Notes: generated by a model from the sequence alone, not told the origin. A DNA stretch of 64,000 nt from Macrobrachium rosenbergii (GCF_040412425.1 NC_089749.1:32857313-32921312), one strand, 5' to 3'; counted from the stretch's first letter, positions 32,812 to 49,534 are shown. Program-made: numbers and translations.

Positions 32812-33870
32812 TTTGTGATTGACATCTTTAAGCCATTGGCAGAGTTGGCATATACCAGTTGCACAATCTTCCTGCTAATGGCGTCGCTCCCTCCCTCTAA
32901 GCTAATTTCCAGTTGTTTTTTTCTTTGTATAATTGCATCAGATCTTTTTTCTTGACCCGCTACATCTGCTCTTTCGCCATCTCAATTTGGTGTTTCTCGG
33001 GGCTCTGTTCTTTCATTTACTTTATTCATCCCCTTTATCAGTGACCTCAGCCTGTCTACTTACACTAACCGTGGTATTCTGATGACTGAAACCCCCTAAT
33101 GTCTTCATTCACCTCTCAGCCATCTGGCCCTGGCACTCAGTTTCTACTTGACCAGTCCGCACCTATGAAATGTGATTTGTCACCTCATCTGAATGGGGAG
33201 TCCAGAACATAATCAGATTCCCTGCATACAAGTCACAGTTTCTCTGTATTTTTATGTTTCCTTTTCCATCCAGTTATCGAAGTATTTTATCATAAAAGCT
33301 TTTCAGGTGTCCAGGTTACTCCTAACTTGTCTTGGCAAGGTCACATTGTTCCAATTGCTAAAACTGCCCCCCCCCCACCCGTTGTTTACATGCCATGAAA
33401 TTGTTTCTTTGTCACAGTTATTAAAGATTTACGTTAGACTTATTGCTCTCCATTTTAGCTCCCATATTTTGAGCGCTTCTTCTCTTGTCTTTCCTCTACG
33501 GGATTGAATCAGGGTATTACGTTTGAATCATTAGTGGTCCCATTTTTCAGTTTTCATTTGCTCTATCAAGATGGCGTCTCGCGTTCTTTTTATTATTGAT
33601 ACCATTTTTGTCCCCGTTCTGTTGAGGCCCAGTAGAGAATTCTTCCTTCAAGGGGCTTTGAAATACCCTTGCAGGTCACCTCTTCCATAATTACTTTGGA
33701 AGTTGGTACATCGTGAGTTACATGTTTCAACGATTTATTTTTTTTTTTTATTTTTTTTTTTGCTGCTGCTGCTCCTGCTAAGCTTGCAAATTCTCATCCT
33801 GCTTCTGTTTCTTCAGAACTCTTATAACATTCCTTACTTTTATACAGGTTTATCGTTCAAAGAGGAGGAT
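32812..33870 (+). pseudogene. Jockey-type LINE reverse transcriptase remnant
   Basis: A non-LTR retrotransposon reverse transcriptase in pieces across frames. At 32815 FVIDIF occupies the place of the motif A aspartate region, followed by LPPSKLISS, the usual spacing. Near 32982, QFGVSRGSVLSFTLF matches the SGVPQGSVLSPTLF motif and leads into FISDLSL. The YADD motif C is not readable. Near 33190 EWGVQNIIRF and YKSQFL match the EWG..N...F.ASKTQFL block. At 33307-33368 GVQVTPNLSWQGHI matches the LGV.ItpnLSW..HI thumb motif. LSQLLKIYVRLIALHFSSHI near 33411 matches the SQLLxIYKxxIRPxxEYxSHIW motif. Several frameshifts and stops make it long dead. The endonuclease domain is missing. Similarity past 33550 is weak. 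Confidence 0.75.
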
Positions 33871-33922
33871 GATGACAGAGAAAATTTTTTAGTTGTCAGT
33901 GACAGCGGCCCAAGGTGATAGT

Positions 33923-34204
33923 TAAGTTAAGTATACCTTACTTTTACCAGACCACTGAGCTGATTAACAGCTCTCCTAGGGCTGACCCGAAGGATTAGAC
34001 TTATTTTACGTGGCTAAGAACCAATTGGTTACTTAGCAACGGGACCTACAGCTTATTGTGGAATCCGAACCACATTATAGCGAGAAATGAATTTCTATCA
34101 CCAGAAATAAATTCCTCTAACTCTTCATCAGCCGGCCGGGGGAGTTGAACTCCGGCCCATCGACTGACAGTCCGAAGCTCTACCGATTCACCCAACGAAG
34201 GGCT
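33923..34204 (-). repeat. tRNA-derived SINE, copy 2, with 13-bp TSD
   Basis: Flanked by the perfect direct repeat ccaaggtgatagt at 33910-33922 and 34205-34217. The tRNA-like head is on the right, read on the minus strand; the tail taagttaagtata is on the left. The body shares ttattttacgtggctaagaa with copies 1 and 3. Confidence 0.93.
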
Positions 34205-34268
34205 CCAAGGTGATAGTACAAAGGGGACATCATATCAGGGAGACACTGCTGTGCGAACAGATGGAGGT

Positions 34269-34545
34269 TAAGTATACCTTAGTTTAACCAGACCACTGAG
34301 CTGATTAACAGGTCTCCTAGGGCTGGCCCGAAGGATTAGATTTATTTTACGTGGCTAAGAACCAGTTGGTTACCTAGCAACGGGACCTACAGCTTATTGT
34401 GGATCCGAACCACATTATAGCGAGAAATGAATTTCTATCGCCAGAAATAAATTCCTCTAATACTTCATTGGCCGGTCGGAGAATCGAACGCCGGCCCAGA
34501 AGAGTGGTAGCTGAGAACGGTACCCACCCGTCCAATGAGGAAGGT
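34269..34545 (-). repeat. tRNA-derived SINE, copy 3, with 13-bp TSD
   Basis: Flanked by aacagatggaggt (34256-34268) and aacggatggaggt (34546-34558), one mismatch in 13. Same orientation and family as copy 2, only about 50 bp away. On the minus strand the head has a B-box-like gttcgattctcc. Confidence 0.93.
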
Positions 34546-34559
34546 AACGGATGGAGGTG

Positions 34560-35705
34560 AATGAGGTAGTTCCGCAACTTTTGAAATCTCAGATGATTTC
34601 CACACGATGGTCTTCGTGACTGGATTCTTGTAACATGGATTGACTTACCACATACGAGGTGTCTTCGTTGGTTTGTAAAGTAGCTTTGCGGTTGTTGAGG
34701 ATTTTCCACCGGTGATTCATACTTGATTCAGTGGTTAGAGGAGGAATGGGCAAATACCTGCTGCCTAGATTTCCTGTAGAACTGTCTTCTCAGAGTGGAT
34801 GGCCTTTTCTTTTTTTCTTGAGAATAGGCAGAAATTTCATAAACAAGTAACGAACAAATGGTGGTGTAGGTTTCAGAAGTAGAAATCGGCGAGGGTTTTT
34901 TTCAGTTTAAAAAATGAGTTTGTATGTAATTTTCCTACGAAGATTACCTCTACATATCAAACGTCGGCTCAGTTAACTGTAGATTTAGAATCATTTTCCC
35001 CGGCATGTTTCAGTTTCTTTGTCAGATGAAATGGGCTGTGAAAGGCATCCTGTTACCCACTCGCGATATTGCTTACTCTACGAAGCCATAATAATCAAAG
35101 TTAAATAATTTTGCTGCTAAGACTACCTCTTTACATCAGATACCTAATCAAGCGTAGCTTTTAAAATAATTCTCCCAGTGTTTTTCAATTTCTTTGTCAG
35201 GAGAAATAGGCTCTGAAACGCATCAAGTTGCCCGCTAACGGTATTGTTTACTAGTGAGCCTTAACAAACCATGTTTGTTAAGGTATCCTTGATCTAAGCT
35301 CGTTTTTTTAGCTTCAGCATTGTTATGTGTTGCAAACACTACATAACTAATGATGTTGAAGATTTCCCTCTTATTTTTTGTGCAACAAATGTTGATTAGG
35401 GTTTACTTTTGGAAGCGTTTTTTGTTGCCATCGTTATTATTTTTTCTTTCGGAATTGTGTGGTTTATTCGTATTTTTTTGTAACTGGTCAGATATAAGTC
35501 TTTTTTGGGAGATGAAGTAAATGCTTGGTCATTGACCTTTAATTTGAAAAGCAATGAATATTTTTCCATTTGTAATTCAAACGAGAGGATAAAACGCTGA
35601 ACATTTTTGTAATTGTGCACCCCATTAGTTAGTTCCGAAAGTATTGAATATTTCGGTAGTGTTTCACGCGTATTCCTTCTTGGGATTAAAAAAAAAAATA
35701 TATAT

Positions 35706-35708
<3 letters not shown>
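34560..35708. other. No recognisable gene
   Basis: A weak internal repetition is seen: segments near 34935-35070 and 35110-35230 share attacctcttacat-, tcatttt/tcattctccc- and agaaatgggctctgaaa-like blocks, which suggests an old duplication of about 170 bp. Confidence 0.4.

Positions 35709-35779
<71 letters not shown>
35709..35779. repeat. (CT)n microsatellite
   Basis: About 71 bp of pure CT. Confidence 0.95.
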
Positions 35780-38034
<2,255 letters not shown>

Positions 38035-38114
38035 ATAACAAAAAACTAGAACAAGTGTGAAATTGAAGGTTATATGTGCCAAGCGCTTCCATGTGTTTTG
38101 CGTACATATCTTAT

Positions 38115-38285
38115 GGGGAGAACATTAAAATCAACAGTAGAGGCATGCCAAGGAAACTTCGTAAAGCAAAGATTAAAACCAGACACAAGCAGAACATCAT
38201 GACTGTTTTGCTTTTAGCTGTTTTAATCTTTGTATTTTGAAGTTAGGTTTTGTAAGCCTCCACTGTTGGTTTTACTTTATTCCCC
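38115..38285. repeat. Foldback with about 65-bp arms
   Basis: The left arm 38115-38179 (aacattaaaatcaacagtag, then caaagattaaaac) is the imperfect complement of 38220-38285 (gttttaatctttgtatttt, then cactgttggttttacttta). The loop is about 40 bp. It starts about 80 bp after an (AT)n tract. Confidence 0.8.
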
Positions 38286-38418
38286 AGAAAATGCGTCTTT
38301 CGGAAGATAGTTGCTAATCCCTTGCCCCTTTCCACCCTTGTTGCAACCTCCCACAGTTGTCTAATAACTAGGAGCTTCACTCCCTGCTTAGGTTAACATT
38401 GGAATAATGTGTTATTAA

Positions 38419-38715
38419 ATTTTGGCCAAAGGCCAAACACTGGGACTTATGAAGTCATTCATCGCTGAAAGGGAAATTGAGATTAGAATGTTTGAAAGAT
38501 GTAACAAAAGGAAGGGCCCGCAGTTGCACTGTGAAACAGTAGTTAGGCGAGGGTGGAAAGAAAGATGGAAGAAAGAGAATATGGATAGAGGTACAGTAAA
38601 AGGAGTGAAAGGGGTTACAGCTAGGGGCCGAAGGGACACAGCAAAGAATCTTAAGTGATGCCTACAGTGCACCGCGTGAGGTGCACTGACGGCACTAATC
38701 AGCCTACGGGGTAGG
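38419..38715 (+). repeat. Decapod SINE-like dispersed repeat
   Basis: I recognise this roughly 290-bp sequence as a repeat common in decapod genomes. It contains ggccaaaggccaaacactgg, catcgctgaaagggaaattg, ggaagaaagagaatatgga, gccgaagggacacagcaaag and the hairpin-forming gtgcaccgcgtgaggtgcac. The 78-codon frame inside is part of the repeat, not a gene. Confidence 0.8.
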
Positions 38716-38719
38716 TTAA

Positions 38720-39073
38720 CAGTGGCACAATGTGTCTGACAAAGTGGCCATCTTCCCTTCCTCGCTCAAAATTCCACCCTGGGTCCCCTCAAGCTTGAGG
38801 CAAAGCCTTATATTTGTATTTTATTTTTTTTTTTTTTTATTTGGTCAGTTTGTTAGATTTTAGTTAGAAAACTCATTTAGCCGTATTTTCAGCGAGTTTT
38901 TGGTTTTTGCCATCAATTTCAACATGAAATTAAGTTCACCCTCCTCGAAAAACTTGCATAATAAAATATTCTACCTAACGTTGGCAATGTTATTCATTAA
39001 CGAGTATTTCCAAGTAGCCGTCCTATTACTGAGTATACACACAATATACATATGAATATTTAGTACACACACA
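38720..39073. other. No recognisable gene
   Basis: Mixed DNA with a poly-T run near 38820-38840. Confidence 0.5.

Positions 39074-40738
<1,665 letters not shown>

Positions 40739-40774
<36 letters not shown>
40739..40774. repeat. (CT)n microsatellite
   Basis: About 36 bp of CT after a C-rich lead-in. Confidence 0.95.
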
Positions 40775-40776
<2 letters not shown>

Positions 40777-43587
40777 GAGCAAAGTATAATAACATAGAGC
40801 ATTGTAATAGTTACATGACTGCATATCCTGTTCTGTATTGTGAATGCTTCAGGTACTGTGCTTTATACGAGGTGTCCATTTGTAATCAGCCATCATACGA
40901 CATTAGACTGAAATTTTGATTACCTGACAAAGACCTGGCTGAATTAATGTGCGCAATTTGCAGTTCATTTAATCCATGACTTTAAAGGGAAGGATAAGAG
41001 ACGACGAAAATTGTCCACTATATTATTCTCAGTGTTACGAGAGTTTTCGCATTTGATTTTATTATTTCTACCTTTATTGTGGAGTTCTGAATGAGATTAT
41101 TGAATTTATTACGGCTGCTGTTCTTTGATTAATGATAATCATGTCGTTTGATATATCCCTGACTTATGCATCCGCGGATTTTTCCAGCTAAGTTCGTAAG
41201 ATATTTCTACGGTAAGGCATTATGCCACTAGTCACTTGACGTGTGAATTGCATAACTAAATTACTGAATTGCTTTTGTTATTTTTGTATCGAGATTAGTC
41301 ATTATTTTTTACATTTTTTTGAACATTTGGCTCTTTCTTATGATTTATGATACTCAGTCAGTGAAATTATGCAATGTGATTGATCTGGTTAGATATCGCT
41401 GACTTTTATATCCATGTATTTTCCGAAGCGAGTTTACATAGTATAGCAAATATTTGCCTCTACTTACGAATAGTCATTACTTGTGTCTGTAGTATTCGGC
41501 TGAGTAATAAAGAATACCGTATAAGGGTCATTGCAGTTGAATATCTCTTATGCATCTGGTACGGTTGGTGATTGACTAAACTCAATGAAACTTGAACCTG
41601 ATTACGTTTTAGTTTCTATTTTGGGGATGATTGCCTAATACCACGTACGAGCTTCTTGGCACTGGATCTCGGCGCTGCTGTCTCCCCTACTATCCCGATC
41701 CCCTACCTACCCCACCCCCACCCGGGGCGGAAAAACAGGTTTGCAGGAGGAGGGTGGATGTATCCCCTGCCCTCCCGTTACCCTACCCACCTCGCCTCCA
41801 CCCGGGGCGGACAAACTGGTTTGCAGTGGGTGGGTGGCTGTGTCATGTCTTCCCTACTGTCACCCAGGGAGGACAAACAAGATCCACTCCGATATTATTA
41901 TTATAGGATCACCCTGGGTTAACCAACAAAGGTTGAGACTGGAAATCCTTTTGTTGTTGCCTAAAATGTCTTGACCTATATTGACTTTTTTTATGAGGAA
42001 GCTTTCGAATGAATGTAAATGTTTCTTTAGGGATGAGATTGTAGCACAGATCTTCCATGTTTAACTGTAGTAAGTACTGTGTACTTGAAATATAACCAGT
42101 GTTATGCAGACGCGAAAACCATCAGGCTAATTAAGCATCAGATGCATTGCTTATTTTCCATTGATTCTATTTTGCAGGGATTGACTCATTTTCTCATGTT
42201 TCACTTTCTGTCTCCGCCTTTGATTATGAGACAGAGGCTTTATGGCGTGGTTCACTTATTATTTTGTAATTGGTTCTGGCCATAACTTGACGCTCTTTTT
42301 CTCAGAAAACCTCTTGTCAGTTTTGTTTCCATTTATTTGTACGTTGGATTATCAATTACTGTGTGAAGTGCAGCTCGGTACTTTCATATATATACCAGTT
42401 ACATGACTTCAGGATGGTTTTGTTGGTATAAAATTCTTTCAGATCATTATGAAAATACTGGTTTAGAAATTACTACTTCATAATCATCATGAATATATAG
42501 CTTTAGAAATTAAATAAACAAGTAAATGAATAAATAAAAAATAAATAAAATAATGTTAACAGGCTTTGAAATTGAGGAACAGTCTTGCCTTGTGCTCTTT
42601 GTTAATTTCCTACCAAAATGAAAGCCTAGTTTAGAGTGGGAATGAGAGAAATTTCTGGTCTGTCAAGAGCAAGTATGTTTACTTAGGGAGCAGTACATTA
42701 GAACTCTAATTAGCTGTGTTTGAAAAGTAGCTTCATGGAAGAGCAGAAGCAGCAGCAAGCATGCTTGTGTATACAGGACGTATCGGCTGAGCGTTTGAAG
42801 CGGAGAGAGAGAGAAAGAGAGAGCTATGAAATAAGGAAAAATAACGAACTTCTAGCTTGTGCGCAGCAAGTATCTGCCGAACGAGATGCGTCGCCAAAGT
42901 ACAATTTTGGTTTTCCTTTGCTCTGCTGTATCAAAGTGGAGCCTTTGTCATTTTGTCATAAAAAAAAGTCAATATGGGACCTGAACCTTATCTCATTTTT
43001 CTTCAAGGGAGATGAACTAAATAAGACAAATTATTGTTTAAAAAAATTGGTCCTGACAATATTTCTTGCTTCTTTAGATCAACATTGGCTGTGGTAGTAC
43101 ATGTATTTGCTCGATTCATTCATTTTATTTTCAGTGCTCATTTCCAGGAATGAGTGCATCCGTGGTACCTGCTGGTGTTTGGAGTTGATCTGTTTTCTAA
43201 GGAAAGCTGTTACGCACAGCAAGTTCCGGGTGCGAATGTTGTTTAGATAAATAAAAAAAAAATGGTTATGTTTAACATTATGAAAATATATACTTGTAGA
43301 ATTCATCTGTTTTCTATAGACTTTTGACTTCTCACTAAATTTGTTTGGTTACCCTGAAAGTCCTCACTCTGGTAGATCCACGCTGTATACAGTATATGCG
43401 GTAATAATATCTAATCTGCTAAACAAGTATTCCCTGCGTAATTTATATTGACGACGATAGTGATGGGCTTTTGCACAATCTGTAGTCAGTTTGATATATG
43501 CACCCATGTGGCTGGATATTTACTTCTTCCTGAGTATCATTTTAAATTCGAATTTGGTATGCTACCGAAGCTTCGTAAAATTGATTT

Positions 43588-43591
<4 letters not shown>
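40775..43591. other. No recognisable gene; small GC-rich tandem repeat
   Basis: A GC-rich imperfect tandem repeat lies at about 41700-41885, with cacccggggcgg, then acaggtttgcag, recurring at 41719, 41799 and in a weaker third copy at 41861. The 125-codon frame at 42720-43097 plus contains a Glu/Arg run from a GA tract and has no recognised domain. Confidence 0.5.

Positions 43592-43638
<47 letters not shown>
43592..43638. repeat. (CT)n microsatellite
   Basis: About 47 bp of pure CT. Confidence 0.95.
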
Positions 43639-43641
<3 letters not shown>

Positions 43642-44454
43642 ATTTTCTAATTGGTTAAATGGAAATTTTTATTCATTTAGCCTCTACGTAATACGAGCGT
43701 AAATAATTTGTATTACATTTTTTACTAATCTTCGTCAGACTTCTGCCTTTAGAACCCTCCAGGTTTACATTGCATGCTGAAGATTATATTAGTTCCTGTA
43801 CTTAATAGTTTAAACATGGATTTATTTGTATAAAAGTCTTTGAAGGCACGCAGCAAAATTATTTGGCCAATGTTAATGTGCGCCATTGCGTTTATACGAT
43901 GCAGTTTTTGAGAGACTCTGTGCAATAAGACAATGAGAATTGGCGCCTACAACATGCCCAAACTAAAAGCGGCTTTTGTATTTCTTTCCTCAATATTCTT
44001 CTCTTTCCTAACCTCTTTTTGCAGTTATTGTCTTGCTTTCCTCTCTTCCTGTTTCTCTCACACTTCAGCCTTCATCCCTGTTTGCTCTCCTCAGCCTCAT
44101 CGATTCAGACTGGTTCTCATCGCCTTGGCCCCGGGGGAATATCCCTGACCTCGGAAAGACCGAGGCTTTGGCGCTTCAGTTAACAAAAGGAAGTGGCCGG
44201 GGAGAGGGAGAGGATTTTGTACATTGGCTAAATAGCCTTAATGGCTTCATAAATCGCCACATGTGTCGTTTATTCCGTAGGTGTATGTTAATAATGAAAT
44301 GATAATCGAGGAATTTTATCACGTAATACATATAGATTGCATATACTTGGACAAAACAGGACTGGATTTCCATCAATCTTGCTCGTAGATGCCCGGAATT
44401 ATTGATTGGTATAATTATAGAGATAATTACACAAACAAGTATATACTCGGTATA
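43639..44454. other. No recognisable gene
   Basis: Frames up to 89 codons with no known motif. Confidence 0.5.
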
Positions 44455-45246
<792 letters not shown>

Positions 45247-45525
45247 TTAACCCTTTAATGGCTAGGTGCACTTTATGATAATAAAACCAAAAATCTTAAT
45301 TTTATTATTTCCTTTATCGTTTTTTAATGTGTTCCCAAAAAGGGAACGTTGGACACTTAGGGGATACAATCTTGGTATAAAAAATAAAAATCGCTCCGTT
45401 TACAAAAATAACAAAAACTGTCTGTTTTTTTAGTGTAAATCTTACAGTATAACATTATTGTAATGACAGTTTCATTAATATTAATTACTTTACTGTTTAT
45501 TTGATTCTTTGAGAAACAGTTGAAC

Positions 45526-47219
45526 TTACTTCTTGTGGAATCTGATGCTACACTTCCTACGAACCTTTTTTCACACTTTTGCAATTCAGGCGTGTGTTTT
45601 CCTTACAGACATAGCACCTACCTTGAGAGCATTGCTCAAGAAAGTGATTTATCCTATCATACCGTACTGCCCTTGGTACAGATGATATTGGCCCTCCTTG
45701 TCTGCTTATGGCTGTTTGGATTGTTACCAGCGTACGGGCTATTTCACGTCTAAAATCCTTATTGGTTACGTGGGAGTCAGGGTTCACCTGCTGGTAGAGT
45801 CTGTAGCCAGCTACAATGGAGAGATTCAGTAGTTGTGAGAATATATATTCCACCACCATTTCTTTGATCGCAGCCTTGGTCTGTAGGTTGACAACATTTT
45901 GTCGCATACGTCTACCCCACCCATTCCTTTATTATACATACTTATTAGATATTGCTGTTCCTCTGTCCTTTTTCCTTCATTCTTCACCCGTCTATTAACT
46001 TTCTGGCAACTGTAACAATACTGTTATCATCTGGCAACTGTAACAATACTGTTATCATTCCATTTTGCACACAAGACTGTATCATCTGATCTGTAGTTGT
46101 AAGAACCTCTCTCTTTTTTCTGTTTCTTTATTTGGCAAAAGAGGACATTTTCTTGCAGGGGTTTCTCTGATTGTTCCACAAGCTCGGAATCCTTATTTGG
46201 AAGATCAACCGTCGATGCATAACTGGTGAAAAAATTGTCAAAAAATATGGCGTGTGAATCCTTATTCACTGCTGACTGCAACATATCCGTAACGACTTGA
46301 GATCCAAGTGGCAGCTTCCTGTTTTCATCCTTACCACAGTAAATTGAAAAGCCGTATGGATAGCCATCAGCACTGCACATCATCCACGTCTTTTAACCAA
46401 ATCTGACAGGTTTATTTCGTATGAACTGCTTAGCACTATGATGGCCATGATCAGGGATCATTGATTCATCAGTGCTCAGAAATTCATGAAAAATACTGTT
46501 TTTGACAATTCTCTCTGAGCATATCAAGCAGGGGTAAAATTTTTGCCATTTATGGTTTTGCCAGATTATTGTTATCTGCAACATGTAAATACTTCTTGAT
46601 GGATATGAACTTTTCCCAGCTTCCCTGCTCATAGCGTTAGGAAATATCGGTTTAGCTAAGTCATCACTTGTCGACCAATAGTCATTCTCAGAGGGCACAA
46701 TATGATATCCACTTATCAGAACTAATCCCAAAAACTTTGTCATATCATCCTCATAAGTACAGAAATCCTTGTTGTTTTTATCACGCTGAGCATACAAATT
46801 CGTTTGTGCGGTCAGATGACTAATGATCTCCTCCGGGAAGAACAACTTATATACCTCAAACATTCTTTTTCCGAATGAGCTTCACAATCGTCTGCCGGAA
46901 CAGAGTGTAGATCAAATGATAGATTTTCCCTTTTACGCCATCTTCCTTTTTCTCTGAAGTTTTCGACCTCTTCGTCTTCATTTTTATGAACTTCAAGCTC
47001 TCCACTAATCTCTTCAGGCATACCTTCTCTATCAAGAGCATCGTCTTCATTTTCTTCGTCACTATCAGCAGGCTGATCACCGGTAGAGGGAGGTGAAATG
47101 AAGACACCGATATCTTCAGAATGTGATTGAGTAACTGCTTCAGCAGCATCACCTAGGAATCGATAGTGCATTCGAGGGGTATTCGCCCTGGAGAGGAGAG
47201 TAAATATACAAGAAAACAT
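45526..47219 (-). pseudogene. piggyBac transposase pseudogene (DDE_Tnp_1_7 type)
   Basis: A nuclear cut-and-paste transposase. On the minus strand it begins with an acidic N-terminus (SDEENEDDALDREG, near 47065), as is usual. A shift near 46868 in a T run leads to FFPEEIISHLTAQTNLYAQ. All three catalytic aspartates are readable: STDESMIPDHGHH (first), AIFFDNFFTS (second) and, near 45920, YNKGMGGVDVCDKM (third). Also present are AKQFIRNKPVRFG, broken by a TAA at 46393-46395 where Tyr is usual, and DGYPYGFSIYCGKDE. A 28-bp tandem duplication at 46003-46058 shifts the frame, as does an indel near 45840. The C-terminal cysteine-rich finger (GRCYVCKENTRLNC) is partly readable in two frames, and a stop near 45526 follows HKK. 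Nearly full length, so a fairly recent inactivation. Confidence 0.93.
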
Positions 47220-47389
47220 TCAGATTATTGCATCAAAACAGCTAAGGAATAATTTATGAACCTTATATTTTCCAGTAAGAAATATGTTGTATCATATAAT
47301 AGAAATGCGCATGAAGTGCAGATTTATTCATATAAAAAATGTGATCTGAATGAAATAAATGAATATAAACGACATCAAAAACAAGGAAC

Positions 47390-47640
47390 GATGACGACGA
47401 CGACGACGACAACAACATCAACATCAACATCATCAACAACTAAAAAAACAACAACAGCAACAAGATGATGATAATGATGTTAATAATGATGGTGGTGGTG
47501 GTTGTCAAAAAGATGATGATGATATAACACCCATATAACGATAAATGATTATATAATGATGAAGATGATGACGACGACGATAACAACAAAAACAACAATA
47601 ATAATAATGATGATGATGATTTTGATAATGATAATATGAA
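47390..47640. repeat. Mixed trinucleotide repeats
   Basis: Runs of GAC, AAC/ATC, GGT and GAT triplets over about 250 bp. The poly-Ser and poly-Thr frames here are artefacts. Confidence 0.9.
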
Positions 47641-48198
47641 TAAAAAAATGTAAACACCCACCCATAAAAGCTTCTACTATCCATGGATAGCAGCCCTATG
47701 ATGAAATTCCTGGTGCTGTCTCAACAGATACTGGGGCTGGGCTCAAACTGTCTGCTATGCACATAACACTTCTGATGTTGAGTCCACAGAACTAAACTTG
47801 TCGTGTCAGTCTCAGCAGAGATATTGAGCAAATCAGGGCATCCAGCATACCCAAGTGTCCAGCGTTACCATTTTGGGAATATTTTACAAAAATATTTACA
47901 GTGATGTTTTTATTATAAAAATTATAATAGATACAATATGTTATCGAAGAAGAAGTATTCAGGGTGTATATGAAATACATAAAATAATAAAATATGAATT
48001 TTTTCTTATTGAAATAAAATCTTTATTTCGGGTCACTAATTTACAAAAAATCTTAGAGAACGTAAGTCAAAAAATAAAGGAAAAATTTCACAATTTTTTT
48101 GTTTCATCATCAATAATGATTAATTATATATCAAAAATTAGACATAACATGATAAAACCATTATATTTGAATATGTAAAGCTAGGAATGTAAAGGAAA

Positions 48199-48531
48199 GC
48201 CATGTTTCCAAAATGGGAACGTTAGACCTAAACTCAATGCCTTGGAAACCTACGGCCAATACCACCCTGATTTCACTGATAATCGCTAAGTTAAAATTAA
48301 GGTCTGGAAGGCGACTACTTACCAAATTTTTTGCTTCAATACATATCGGAAAGATTCCTCTTGAGATTTTGCATAGGAGAAATGGACTTACATATACACT
48401 TATAGAAACAAGCTTTTTCAAATATATGTAGCTCATAAGGCGCGCACACACATATATGTACTGTATGTATATATATATACATATATACTGTATGTAAATA
48501 TATATGTATATATTATATATATTATATATAT
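48199..48531. other. No recognisable gene
   Basis: Short spacer with TATGTA-rich sequence from about 48450. Confidence 0.5.
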
Positions 48532-48542
48532 ATATATATATG

Positions 48543-48620
<78 letters not shown>
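48532..48620. repeat. (AT)n microsatellite
   Basis: About 89 bp of AT with a gtatgta interruption. Confidence 0.95.
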
Positions 48621-48623
<3 letters not shown>

Positions 48624-49532
48624 CTTTCTTTTCTTAAAGAGTCGATATGATGTAAAGCTGTTTTACCTTATAAAGCAAAATTTAATATTGTACGCTATAC
48701 CTTTTGCAAATTTTTCCATTGTTTGTCATTAAATGTAACTTATGGAGCAAGTTTATTGGAGTTACTATGAAGAATATAATGCATAAAGAGAGAAACGAAT
48801 TGCTTTGCCAGTGTTTTTGTTTTCTTAAAGTACCTCTTATTTCAACAGAGTTGGGAATTTTCCGTGTCTTTTTACTGGTTTGTATATACAAACACATACG
48901 CACGCATATATAAATAAATCGTGTAACTGTTTAAAGTAAAAAAATACCTGGACGGTCGTATGTTTTTACAAGTAACTTAAATGTTTGTTCAGAAATGCCG
49001 TAGTGTATTCATAACGAGGCCAGTACGTGAAGGATACATTTATTTGTGACATTGGTGTCTCTCATAATGAACAATCTGGATGACGAGAGAAAAATTACAT
49101 TACAATTTGGAGCTCATTAATTATTGGGTACTTCACGAGTCGCACTGTAGACAGTACTGTACTTTGCAACGCGTCTGTTAGCCTTACTGCTTTATTTATT
49201 GATTTTGGCGAGAGTTAAAAAGAAAAAGGGCCCAAAATGATAAGGAATAAAAAGCCCTAAGTTGTAAGGCTATTACCCGTGACTTGTTTTCATTAGTACT
49301 GATTTTATTAGTTGATAATCAAATCATACATCGTAAAATATATATCGCAGCAAGTTGCATTCATTATTGATGGGCCTTAATATGTAACTTTATCGTACAT
49401 CCTATCGCAAAGATCTGAGCGAACTTTTCGTCTCCTTCAGTTTCGAAAGTTAAAATTAATTCTCAAAGATAAGGTATACCAAGTCACCTAGTCTTTGAAG
49501 TTTAATAAAGAACCAGATTGAAAACTTTTTCG

Positions 49533-49534
<2 letters not shown>
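48621..49534. other. No recognisable gene
   Basis: Only short frames; no repeat structure. Confidence 0.5.

Larger units (their letters stand above)
45247..48198 (-). mobile_element. piggyBac-type DNA transposon remnant
   Basis: Defined mainly by the transposase at 45526-47219. The left end is probably ttaa at 45247-45250 followed by ccctttaatggctagg, the TTAA plus CCC start expected of piggyBac. The right end is uncertain: ctaggaatgtaaagg at about 48181-48195 is a partial complement of the left end, without an intact TTAA. A palindromic motif of the form gttccc-gggaacgtt occurs at 45333 and, degenerate and in the same orientation, at 48208. Trinucleotide repeats sit in the 5' non-coding part (47390-47640). 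Boundaries are tentative; the element class is firm. Confidence 0.75.

Noticed and set aside
42720..43097. 125-codon frame with a charged N-terminus
   Set aside because: The charged segment is a GA tract and the rest has no similarity I recognise.
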